From: Ophiocordyceps camponoti-saundersi (nom. inval.)
Taxonomy: Eukaryota > Ascomycota > Sordariomycetes > Hypocreales > Ophiocordycipitaceae
Direction of reading: 5' to 3'
DNA: 39,474 nucleotides
Assembly (NCBI GenBank): GCA_003339415.1
Contig: PDHQ01000307.1
Span: 1 to 39,474 of the forward strand
Shown: one piece after another, positions 25,785 to 36,640 of the stretch
Layout of the letters: every line of letters begins with the position of its first letter
How positions within the stretch are numbered: the first letter of the stretch is position 1
Position numbers and translations under genes: made by a program
Notes under the pieces: generated by a model
What the model was told of the DNA's origin: nothing
Database searches by the model: none
Seen by the model: only the letters and a program-made list of their open reading frames with translations

Positions 25785-26480
25785 AGTAGTTTTTTATAAT
25801 ATAACCTTTTTTTTATAAAAAAAGTAAATAATAAGCTTTAAGAATACTATATTTAAATTTATAAGGTCTCCTTAATTAGCGTAATTTTTCTTATATTTTT
25901 TATTACTTTTATTAATATAAGAAGGGGTATTTTTACTTCTTTATTTTTATTACTTTTTTTTAAAAAGTTAATTATTAATTTTAATAATAGAAGCTATATA
26001 AGTAAATAGCTTTTTAAGTTTATTTTACTTATATAATTTATCCTTAACTTCGTCTTTTAGTCCTTTATAAAAAATAGCTATAAGGGCTTTATTTTCCTAG
26101 TTTAACTTACTAGTTATTTATCTAAATTTAGCAGCGTAGCTAGAAGTAGCCTCTTTTTACTATAAAGTTTATAATTTATACTTTATAATTCTTACTTTAT
26201 TTTACTAGCTAAAAACTTCCTATAGTTTTTCTTTAAATTAATTAAAGCTAGTAAAAATAAGCTTTATTTTTTCTTTTTAATTATCTATAAGTTTTAAATA
26301 ATTCCTTAGTATAAGTTTAAACTAGTTTAAAGCTATACCTTCTAAGTAAGTAAAAGTATAAATTACCTTTATAAGTTTATTATAAAAAGCGGAGAAATAA
26401 AGCTTAAAATAAGCTTTAATATTAATTAAGAACGCTTATAAATTATTATCTTTCCCGCTATAATATTTAGGTCTCGGGAC
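25785..26480 (-). pseudogene. gag: Element 2 gag remnant with zinc-knuckle trace
   Basis: The minus strand from about 26475 reads PKYYSGKDNNL*AFLINIKA, then TYLEGIALN and YAAKFR*ITSKLN (about 26140-26100). These match the capsid domain of Ty3/gypsy Gag (Retrotrans_gag type: PxFxG, FL, YLxGxA...W). A knuckle trace follows at about 25829-25785: Tyr-Phe-Phe-Tyr then K-K-K-G-Tyr-IIKN-Tyr, fitting C-x2-C-x4-H-x4-C with Cys and His mutated. It also needs one base slip in an A run. The upstream LTR is 320 bp to the right. Confidence 0.78.
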
Positions 26481-26654
26481 CTTACTAATATTTATAATAA
26501 GTCTAGGATTAGTAGTAATATAAGAGGGTGTAGGGGAGGTTATATTAGATATATTAAATACTACTAGGTAGCGCCGCTTATTTCCTAATTAGGAAAGAAA
26601 AAAGTGGATTTTTACCTTTTATTTCCGTAGAGATATATACGATTAAAAAAGTAC

Positions 26655-26722
26655 TATTTTTCTATTTTTCTATTTTTCTCTATTTTTTCTATTTTTCTCT
26701 ATTTTTTCTATTTTTCTAAAAA
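26655..26722. repeat. Low-complexity (CTATTTTT)n tract
   Basis: Repeats of CTATTTTT/CTCTATTTTT between the 5' LTR and gag of element 2, probably a microsatellite in its leader. Confidence 0.75.
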
Positions 26723-26797
26723 AGGAATTCTTTAATATACTCTCTTTTTATTCTTCGTACCTATAAGGCAGTTATAGTAGTAAAGAAGCTTTTAATA

Positions 26798-27647
26798 TAT
26801 TATAGATTATACTTATAATTACTTAATCTTACCCGTAGCCCTTAATTTAAGCTTTTAAAAATAAAAAGAGAAAAGAGGTAATAAGAAGGTAAGGGGCTTT
26901 ACTTATTTTAACTAGGCAGTAAGTAGCTAGAATAGGAAATTTATAAAGTATAAATAAGTAAGAACTTCCTAAATAAGAATATCTTATAAGGTAGGGGAAG
27001 GTTATAAAGAGTAGGCTTTTAAGGTATAAATTATTTAGATTAAAAGCTTAGAGAAGAAGGAAAGGAAAGACCTTTTTAGGGAAGGAAGCCTTCCTTTTAT
27101 AGTTTTCCTTTTTTAAGAAACTATCTAATTATATAAGCTAGCTAGAAAGTTATAAAATATTATAGAAGCTTTATATTATAAATATACTAGCGAATAGAAT
27201 AGCTTTATCTTATTTTATTTACTTTTATTATATTCTTTACTTTAAAATTAAATTCTTACTTTAAAATTAACTTTTAATTTTAAATTTATTATATCCCTTA
27301 GCGAATAAAATAGCTTTATTTTATTTTATTATATTTTATTAGCTTTTAGGTTAATAATAAATTATAATAGATAATTTTTTATTTATAATAACTAATATTT
27401 CTTTCTATTTTTAACCGTCTCTAACTGTTTTTCTTATTCTAGGAATTTTATTTATTATTCTTATCTTTATTATCTTATCTTATTATCCGGGGTTTAACTT
27501 TCTAAAGTTTAGCTATAATTTAAATACTAAATATTAGTATTTTTACTTTATTATATAAATTATATTCTTAAGCTGTTTATATAATAAATACTACTTATAT
27601 AATAAGAATAGTATTTTTAACTAGTATTTATATTTTAAATTATTATA
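26798..27647 (-). repeat. Element 2 5' LTR (850 bp)
   Basis: Partner of 15729-16578. The sequence left of it, TTAAAAGCTTCTTTAC on the sense strand, should contain the primer binding site but cannot be assigned to a tRNA after mutation. Confidence 0.92.
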
Positions 27648-28094
27648 AAAAAGCTCCTTTATAGCTTAAGGAATTAAACCCTAATCTTAATAAAAAAGAT
27701 TTTAATAAGCTTAGAATTATAATATTACTTAAAGTAAGGAAAGATAAACTTATATACTAATAATAAAAACTTATTTATATAGCTAGCGTATTAAATTAAA
27801 TAATATTATACTAATTATAAGAAGCTTAGAAAATACCTTAATTATAATAAATAGTAAAGCTAGCTAAATATTTATTATTATACGCTATTAGTACTAGTTT
27901 ATAAGCTAAAGTATAATATAACCGCAGTATATACTTATTAATAAATTTATATATTTAAGCTATATATAAACTATCCTTATATAAAGTAATATATTAAAGC
28001 TAGAAATTACTTAAGCTATAATATTTAGCGTATATATATCCCTTTTTACTTATTATCCTTTTAATTAAAACTTTTTAAATTTATATTTAATTTC
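27648..28094. other. Unassigned AT-rich stretch between element 2 and repeat C copy 3
   Basis: No recognisable frame. Pieces on the plus strand, such as LKVRKDKLIY, hint at very old coding sequence, but nothing can be named. It begins with AAAAA, the presumed duplication of element 2. Confidence 0.4.
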
Positions 28095-29074
28095 CTTACT
28101 TTATATACTTTAAGCTTTAATTTTAATATTTTTATTTATTTATAAAGCTTCGGATAATTATACTTAAAATAACTAATCTAATTATTATAATAATAACGCT
28201 ATTACTTAGTAATACTTAAAAGGCGAGAAATTATAAATATAATATTTATTAGGTTAGCTATAAGGGGGGCTAGTAAATTAACTAATATATTAAGAATATT
28301 CCTAAAATTAAATATTTTATTAAAGCTTCGGAGAAAGCTAGCGAAAGCTATATATATTAAAAGCTAGTTTTTATAATCTAAGCGCTTTTATAGCTTTTTA
28401 TATAACTTAAATAAAAGTAAAATAATCTTAGTATAATTAAACTAATATAATAATCTAACTTTAAAAAGGTATATTTTTACCTTATAATATATTTTTCGAA
28501 AAGCTTTAATAGCTTTTAATATATTCTAATTAGGGAAAAACTTACTTAGCGCTTTTTATAACTTTTTCTAAAAAATTTAGAAATATATATTAAAAAGGCT
28601 TTAAGCTAATAAGAAAAATTTATAGCTATAATAATATATAAAAAAATATTTACTAAAAAATATTAAGATATAAAAAGATATAATAGAATTAAAACTTAAG
28701 CTTTTTAATTATAGCTTTATTAATTATAAATTTAATATATATAGTAGCTAGCTAAGAATTAAGGCTAAAATAAGCTAAAAGTAACTTTAATATAAGTAAA
28801 ATTTAATAACGTTTTATACTAAGATTTTACTTTTATATTTAATTAGCAGTAAAAAAAGCTTTAATTAATATAAAGGTTTTATTATAATAATTATAAAAAT
28901 AAGCTAAGGTAAAGTTATAATTAAAGCTATTAAGAAAAAAAAAAGGGAGAGAAGCTCCTCTCCTAAGCTAGCTATATACCCTGCGCGATAACTAAGCGCT
29001 AATAGGAAAACCTAAATATATCTACTATAAACCCCTTTATTTAGCTATAATTAGTTATAAACTAATTCTTTATA
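28095..29074 (+). repeat. Repeat family C, copy 3 (about 0.98 kb, full-length form)
   Basis: Aligns along its whole length with the inverse of 35239-36215. The inner end is ...TTAGTTATAAACTAATTCTTTATA. Both copies keep a similar short frame (EKFIAIIIYKKI here, EKFIAIIIYRKN in copy 4). That suggests former coding content, but I do not recognise the family. Confidence 0.8.
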
Positions 29075-30166
29075 TTAAAATAATATAATATTTAAAAATA
29101 TTAAAATTTAATTTACCTCTTTAATATATATATATTAAAATAGTTATATAAAAAAGTTAAGAGGTATTATAATTTATATAGCTACTTACCTTTTTATATA
29201 ATTAAGCTACTTTTATAATATATAGCTAATAGCTATATAAATAGCTATTTACTTTTTTAATAAAATACTTTATAAAATAAATAAAAAGGTAATAATATAG
29301 CTAATTAAGTAAAGGCTTTATTAGCTTAAAATTTATAACTCTTAATAAAAGAGTTATTTATAAAATTATCTTATTTAAAACTTAAAATATATTAAAGCTT
29401 ATAATTATAAGGCGTTTCTTATAATAAGAAAAGTAGTAAAAAGCTTTTAAGGTAAATTCGATTTAAAAGCTTATATTAGCTATTTAGCTAGTATTACTTT
29501 TTCCTTATAATACTTAATCTAAGTACTTTTTTTAAAAAAGTACTTTTTTATTAGTACCTTTTTTATAACTTTTAATAAGAAGGTTTTTTATAGCTAAGAT
29601 TCTTAAAATAACCCCTAACTTAAAAAAGCTCTTTGCTAAGTTTTTTTTATTAAAAACTTAGAAGAAGAAGTAAATTAAAATAAAGCTTTTAAAGCCTTAT
29701 AACTTAAGAAGCTTATAATATATAACTTATCTAATAATAACTTTTAAATATAAGAAATATTAGAAAATATATTTTTAAGCCTTTTTAATTAATCCGGCGT
29801 TAAAGAGTAAAATTTAAGTTATTTTAACGCTAATTTATATAATCTTTTAATTAAAAAGGCAGAAATAGCCTCTTATACCCTTATAACCCTTAACTCCCTT
29901 AAACTTATAAAAAACTTAGCTTTTATAATTATTTAAGCTTTAGTTAATAAGCTTTTTTAAAATTATTTACTAAAACCCTCTTTTATATATAAAAGGGCGT
30001 ATAATAAGCTTAATAAAACCTAATAGCTAAAAGTAATATATATTAAGCTAAAATAAGTAAAAGATTATAAAATAGCTAAAAAAATTTTATTAATTATTAT
30101 ATTTTAAAAATAATAATTAATAAACTTTAAATAAGTTTTTATTTATAAGTTTAACTTATAAAGCTT

Positions 30167-32040
30167 AATTTTTTATATATTTTATAAACTCTACGCTTAT
30201 AGTAACGCGGATATAAACTCCTTATTTTTATATTATAAGCGGACTCCGCTTTTTCCGTTACCCTATAATAATAGCTTTAAGCCGCGCCTAAAGTAACTCT
30301 AAAAGGAAAAGTAACGCTATATAAGTTAATCGTAACCGCGAAAATTTTTTACTTAGAATATAGCTTTACTCTAAATTATAATAAATTTAAACTTAAGAGT
30401 TTACTATACCTCTTACCTTATTAAAAGCTAAGGTAAATATTAATAAGATTATTTTAAGGGATACTTTAGTCTTTATATAGGTAATTATCGAATAAGTAGC
30501 GGAGTCTGAGAGGGTTTAGGGAGGCGCCCCTTTTACTCTAACTCTATTAATTAGAAATATCTCCTTAGCTATTATAGCTACGGTTTCCTTTTTTTTTTAT
30601 AGCTTTAGGGGAAGCGGAACTCCTCTAATATAAGCTATAATTATAGCTAAAGCGCTAAAGAAAACTATTAAAAAATAAATTTTAAGGTAATATAAATATT
30701 AGCTTATAATTTACTTTAACTTTATTATTACTCTATTTTAAGTTTAAGGCTTTAAAATAACTATAATAAATATTAATTATAAACTTTATAAGTAAAGCTA
30801 AGCTTTTATAATAAGGAAATTACTTAATAGTAATATTATAGTAATATTTTAAAATACTATTTATAAGCTTTAATTTAATTTAAGGTAGCTTTATATTATT
30901 TTTAGAAAAAAGGTATACTTAACTAGTAAAAGTTATACTTTTATTATAAAAAAGGTGCTAGCGCGGGCTTTATAGTAAGGTAGTAAGAAAGCTTTTTAAA
31001 AAAAGATTAAGTCCTTAAATAAAGTTTTAATAATATAATTATTAATTATATATAAAAAGATATTATTTAAGGATTTAGTAGAGTTCCCTTATAGTTATTA
31101 TTAATAATATAATAAATATAAACTAAATTTATAATAAAAGTATAATAATATAAGCGGAGATTTTTAACGCGGATTCTTATAAGCTAAAAGTCTAACTTTA
31201 GTAATATTTTAAGTATTATTAGCTTAGATATATTATTAAATATTATATAATAAAGCTATAATATAGCTAATACTCCGCTTTTTTATATATAAAGAGCGAG
31301 TTAGCTTACCTTATAGCTTATAGAAAAAGACTATATTATTACCTTTTTTATTAAAGGACTTACCTTAAGTAAAGTTAACTTTACCTTAAAATAAAAATAG
31401 CGTAGGACCGGGCAAAAGATACTTATATTTTCTAATTTTAAAAATTTATAAATTAAAATTTTATATATACCGCCTCTCCTCCCTTTTTAGCGCTAACTAA
31501 AGTTTAGTAATAGCTAGGGCGGAAACGCTAAAAAGCGAATATAATAGCTCCGCTTCTAACCCCCTTTTTAAACTTATCCGTAGCTTCGCTACGATAATTA
31601 AGCTACCTTTTAAGATTAGCTATTATAAGGTTTATTATAAGCTAGTAAAATTTTTATATATTCCTTAATCGTATTAATAAAGCCTTAATTAAATAGATTA
31701 TTTAAGATATTATAATTAAATATAAAGATTCGGTTTATAATAATAATAACGCTTAGGAAAATAAGTAGCTATATAAACTCCGTACTAAACTTAAATTATA
31801 TATACTTTTACTATTATAAACTTCGCTTTAAAGGAAATATTAGCTTTTTAGTTATTTATTATTATTAAACCTATTTAAGGTATAAAATACTAGGTATAAA
31901 CTTAGTCTAGCCCTAAACTAAGGTAACGCTTAAGGGGAGGGTTTTACTCTAAGTTCTCCGGTTTTTCCTACTCCTAAAATATATATAAGATAGTTCTAAG
32001 CTATATTAAGTATACTAATATATAAATATTATTATTATAT
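30167..32040 (+). mobile_element. Repeat family B, copy 3 (1.87 kb)
   Basis: Flanked by identical 14-bp duplications AACTTATAAAGCTT (30153-30166 and 32041-32054). Ends in an ATTATTATTATAT tail. Same start and end as copies 1 and 2, and in the same orientation. It interrupts the copia RT N-terminal region. Confidence 0.93.
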
Positions 32041-32510
32041 AACTTATAAAGCTTTTTTAATAAATATAAAGCTTAAGTTATTATATATAAAAATAAATAG
32101 CTTTTAAATAAATTATTTATTTATACTTATATATTAGTAATATATATATTTAAGCTTCTTATAGCTTTTATAATATATTTTAACTTTAAAGCTTATTAAT
32201 ATAATTTTATAAATATATTTTATAATAATAATCTTAATAAAAAAGTTTATTATAAAATATTTTTTAGCTTTAATATATTAAGTAAAGCTTAAAAGCTAAA
32301 GAAAGCTTTATATAAGCTTTAATACTCCTTTTTACTTTAATATAAATTACTTACTATTTAGCTAAGAAAATAAAGCTTTAAATTTATTTTTAAAAACTTT
32401 TATATTATAATAAATAGGAAAATTATTATTTTCTTTTATATTAATAACCTTATAGCTTTATTTAGAAAAAATTAAAAAGTTAAATATATTAATTTTTAAG
32501 AGGCTATTAA

Positions 32511-33427
32511 TAATAATAATAATATTTATACGCTAATATACTTAATATAGCTTAGAACTATCTTATATATATTCTAAGAGTAGGAAAAACTAGAGAACTT
32601 AGAGTAAAACCCTCCCCTTAAGCGTTACTTTAGTTTAGGGCTAGACTAAGTCTATATTTAGTACTTTACGCTTTAAATAAGTCTAATAATAATAAATAAT
32701 TAAGAAGCTAATATTTCCTCTAAAGCGGAGTTCGTAATAGTAAAAGTACGCGTAATTTAGGTTTAGTATAAAGTTTATATAGCTATTTATCTTCCTAAGT
32801 ATTATTATTATTATAAACTAAATCTCCGCGCTTAATTATAGCGTTTTAAATAATCTATTTAATTAAAATTTTATTAATATAATTAAGAAATATATAAAAA
32901 TTTTATTAGCTTATAATAAATTTTATAATAGCTAATTTTAAAAGGCGGCCTAACTATTATAGTAGAGCTACGGATAAGTTTAGAAAAGGGGTTAAAAGCG
33001 GAGTTACTATATTCGCTTTTTAGCGTTTCCGCCCTAGCTACTATTAGACTCCGGTTAGCGCCGGAGGAGAAGGAGGGGCGGTATATATAGAGTTCTAATC
33101 TATAAATCTCTAAGGTTAAGAAATATAAGTATCCTTCGCCTAGTTTTACGCCGCTCTTATCTTAAGGTAAAGTTAACTTTACTCGGGGTAAATCCCTTAA
33201 TAAAAAGGGTAATAATATAGTTTTTTTTCGTAAGCTATAAAATAAGCTAACTTACCTTTTATATATAAAAAAGCAGAGTATTAGCTATATTATAGCTTCG
33301 CTATATAGTATTTAGCGATATATCTAAGCTAATAATACTTAAAATATTATTAAGGTTAGACTTCTAGCTTATAAGGTTCCGCGTTAAAAATCTCCGCTTA
33401 TATTATTATACCCTTATTATAGATTTA
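32511..33427 (-). mobile_element. Repeat family B, copy 4 (5'-truncated, 0.92 kb, inverted)
   Basis: Matches the 3' half of family B in reverse. Its tail is (TAA)n at 32511 and it breaks off at 33427 in the middle of the unit. Flanked by identical 16-bp duplications TTTAAGAGGCTATTAA (32495-32510 and 33428-33443). A fixed 3' end with simple-repeat tail, a variable 5' end and a duplication is the signature of target-primed reverse transcription. It splits the copia RT between YINNL and RDKANRRL. Confidence 0.93.
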
Positions 33428-34350
33428 TTTAAGAGGCTATTAAAAAAGCTTTTTAAATTAAAAATCTTAAAAACTTTTATTAGTTTTTAAATATTAAAGT
33501 TATTAGGGATAAGGCTAATAGGCGCTTATTTTTAAGTTAAAAATCTTATATTTAAAAAATTATAATAAAGTTTAAAAAGCTCTTAAGAAAGAAAACTTAG
33601 CCTTAGCTAATAATACTTAAGAAAATCTTTCTTTTTAAAGGGAAGGTAATAATTAAAAAAATTAAATAATATTAAGCTATTATTAATAGCTTAATATATA
33701 TTATAATTATTATTTAAAAAAATATTATATTTATTATTAGCTATTTAATATAAAGTTTTATAAATTTTAGCTTTTAATATTTTAAATTTATAATTTAAGT
33801 TATAAAATTCTTTTATAATTTTTAAAACTTTTTAATTAGCTATAATAATAATAATTTATTTATTATAGCTATATTAGATATTTTATTTAATAATAATTAT
33901 AGTTATAAAAATATAAAAGCTTTATTATTTAAGTTTTTAAAAATATAGTTTTTTTTAAATTTAAGAAATAAAATATTATAATAACCTTATTTACTAAAGT
34001 AAAATTCCTCGCTTTTTTTTATATTATAAAAAAGGTTTAAGCTTTTAAGAAGCTTTATAAAAAGGTTAAATTTAAGCTTTCTTAAAATATTATAATTTAT
34101 TATAATAATTTTTAAATTATTAAGCTAATTATAAAAAAAACTTAAAGCTAAAAATAAAGCTTTTTTATATTAATATTTACTTATATTAGCTATAATAAGA
34201 AATTTAATTTAGCTATATAAAGATTAGCTAAATTAAAATATTTAATATAATAGCTAATAGCTTAATAAAGCTATTTTAAAAGGAGAAATTCTATATTTTT
34301 TAAAAAGAAATTAAGCTTATAAAGCTATATATAAATTTAAAAGATTAAAA

Positions 34351-35238
34351 AGAAAAAAATACCTTTTAATTAACTTATTAATTAAAACTTAAAAGGAAAA
34401 AAAAAATTTTAAATAGCTTATTAAAATAAGTAATTATATTTATTTTTTTTTATTATATATACTTTATTTAAATTTATATACTTATAGTTAATTTTATTAA
34501 TTATAATTTAAATATTATTTTAAATTATTATTATTTCCTTATTTTTTAATTAATTTTATTTAAAATTAAACTATATATATATTTTATTATTTTTTAATTA
34601 TTATTATAATTATTTCCTTATTAGTTAAATAATATTTTTATTTTAAAATTTTCTTTTTTATTATTTATTTTAATTAAGAAGAATATTTTAAAATATTATA
34701 AATTATTAATTTTAATATTTTTTATTTTCTTTATAATTTTTTTCTTTTTAGTTTATTTATTTTATTTATTTTTTTTATTATTATTAAAAATATATAATAA
34801 ACTTATTAAAATATATAAAAAAATAAAAAATTAATAATATTTAAAAATATTATTTTTTAATAAATAAAAGAAAACTTCTAAGTAAATAATTTAGCTATTT
34901 TATTATAATAAAAAAGCTTTAATTTTTAAGCTATAATATAAATAATTAAGCTATTTATTTAAAAACTTTTTTAAATAATAATATTTAAAAATATATATTA
35001 AGAAAATACTTAAAATTAAACTTAGCTTTATTAAAAGCTTAGCTAATAAATTAATTACTTAACTATTATTTAATATTACTTATTTAAAAATTTTTAATAT
35101 ATAAAGCTTATAGTAAATTAACTTTTAATATTTTTTTTAATTATTATAAAAAACCTTAATTAAGTTTTTTAAAAAATAAATATTATTTATTTAAATTAAA
35201 AAATAATATAAATAATATTTATAAAAATATATTAGAAA
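34351..35238. other. AT-rich region behind copia, no feature
   Basis: Very AT-rich with homopolymer runs. It could hold the copia 3' end and LTR, but I could not match it to sequence on the left side. An A-rich purine run at 34388-34404 is a weak polypurine-tract candidate. Confidence 0.5.
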
Positions 35239-36215
35239 ATATAAAGGATTAGTTTATAACTAATTATAGCTAGATAAGGGGGATTATAATAGATATATTT
35301 AAGTTTTCCTAATAGCGCTTAGTTATCGCGCGAGGTATATAGCTAGCTTAGAAAAGGGGCTTCTCTCCCCTTTTTTTCCTCTTTTTAATAGCTTTAATTA
35401 TAACTTTACTTTAGCTTATTTCTATAATCGCTTTAATAATACTAATATATTAATTAAAGCTTTTTTTATTACTAACTAAATATAAAAATAAAATCTTAAT
35501 ATAAAATATTATTAAATTTTACTTATATTAAAGCTACTTTTAGCTTATTCTAGCTTAGATTTTTAATTAGCTATTATATATATTAAATTTATAATTAATA
35601 AAGCTATAATTAAAAAGCCTAAGTTTTAGTTTTATTATATTTTTTCTTATTTTAATACCTTTTAGTAAATATTTTTTCTATATATTATTATAGCTATAAA
35701 TTTTTCTTATTAGCTTAAAGCCTTTTTAGTATATATCTTTAAGCTTTTTAAGAAAAATTATAAAAAGCGCTAAGTAAGTTTTTCCTTAATTAAGATATAT
35801 TAGGGGCTATTAAAGCCTCTTAGAAAATATATTATAAAGTAAGAATATATTTTCTTTAAAGTTAAATTATTATATTAGTTTAATTATATTAAGATTATTT
35901 TACTTTTATCTAAGCTATATAAGAAGCTATAAAAGCGCTTAGATTATAAAAACTAGCTTATAATATATATAGCTTTTACTAGCTTTTTTTAAAGCTTTAA
36001 TAAGGTATTTAGTTTTAAAAATATTCTTAACGCGCTAGTTAATTTACTACTTTTTTTTCTATTAACTTAATAAATATTATATTTATATAATTTTATTTTA
36101 ATATTACTTAGCGCTAGTATTATTATTATTATAATTAGATTAGTTATTTTAAGCGTAATTATTTAAAGCTTTATAAGTAAATAAAGATATTATTAAAGTT
36201 TAGCTTTTATATTAT
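35239..36215 (-). repeat. Repeat family C, copy 4 (about 0.98 kb, inverted)
   Basis: Reverse complement of the family. The fixed end TATAAAGGATTAGTTTATAAC is at 35239 and the distal end is near 36215 (AAAGTTTAGCTTTT). It keeps GC words such as CTTAGTTATCGCGCGAGG (about 35320), where other copies are mutated. Confidence 0.82.
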
Positions 36216-36640
36216 ATTTAGGTTATAGACCTAAACGTTAGACTTATAAATTAGCCTTACGATTAAATAATAAGGCTGCCGCTATCCGGCCTAGAGGCTT
36301 ATAGCGGAAAGATTAAATAGAACGGAATAGGAAAGATAGTTAAATAGGAAGGCAAATAGGCTCTAAAGGAAAAAGCGGTATATATAGCTATTTAGCACGC
36401 TAGAGTATAGCTTCCTTAGAAGCTCTTTATATATAATTATTATTATATATAGCTTAGTAAATAAGCACCCCTTTAACTAGTCCCTTAATAGAATTATATA
36501 TTAACTATATAGAAATCTTACCCTAGATTAAGGAATATAATTCCGGTAATAACTAAGGAAAAAAATAGCTCCGGGATATCTTAGCGTCCCGGAGGATAAG
36601 GTAGCATAAATAAAGGAAAAGAAAAATATCCTCCGTTTTA
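36216..36640. other. GC-richer leader of element 3, unassigned
   Basis: Less AT-rich than its surroundings (for example GCTGCCGCTATCCGGCCTAG at about 36274). It lies between repeat C copy 4 and the protease of element 3. Gag is missing or unrecognisable, so element 3 is probably truncated here. I found no LTR or clear frame. Confidence 0.45.

Larger units (their letters stand above)
15729..27647 (-). mobile_element. Element 2: complete Ty3/gypsy chromovirus, minus strand, with two nested insertions
   Basis: Two LTRs of exactly 850 bp (15729-16578 and 26798-27647) bound 11.9 kb. The flanking 5-mers are GAAAA (15724-15728) and AAAAA (27648-27652), a duplication differing by one G/A change. Sense order from the right is gag, protease, RT, RNase H, integrase, chromodomain, a polypurine tract and the 3' LTR. 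Family B elements are inserted at 18490-20356 and 23105-24983. Without them the element is about 8.15 kb, a normal chromovirus size. It is inactivated by RIP-type stops. Confidence 0.93.
29075..34350 (+). pseudogene. pol: Ty1/copia retrotransposon remnant: linker, RT and RNase H, split by two family B insertions
   Basis: Plus-strand reading. Just before the first insertion a frame resembles the WVFTYKFDxxG motif (about 30120-30166), and it resumes as FNKYKA*VIIY at 32052. RT continues with KALYKL*YSFLL (about 32308) and FFYINNLIALFRKN at 32431-32472, where copia has YVDD and both Asp are Asn here. After the second insertion come NIKVIRDKANRRLFLS (about 33490), then I*SFINFSF*YFKFI*VIKF and IIAILDILFNNNY, matching copia RNase H. 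The end is INIYLY*L**EI*FSYIKIS (about 34160-34220), matching VDIHxHWLRE...I. The upstream 1 kb (29075-30100) is coding-like but not clearly integrase. LTRs were not found. Stops are TAA or TAG. Confidence 0.85.

Noticed and set aside
26655..26722. CTATTTTT repeats as a regulatory or CRISPR-like array
   Set aside because: Irregular low-complexity repeats without spacers, inside the leader of a retrotransposon.
28095..36215. Inverted family C copies as terminal inverted repeats of one 8-kb DNA transposon
   Set aside because: The interior is a copia element plus family B insertions, and other C copies occur singly with the same fixed end, so a coincidental inverted pair is more likely.
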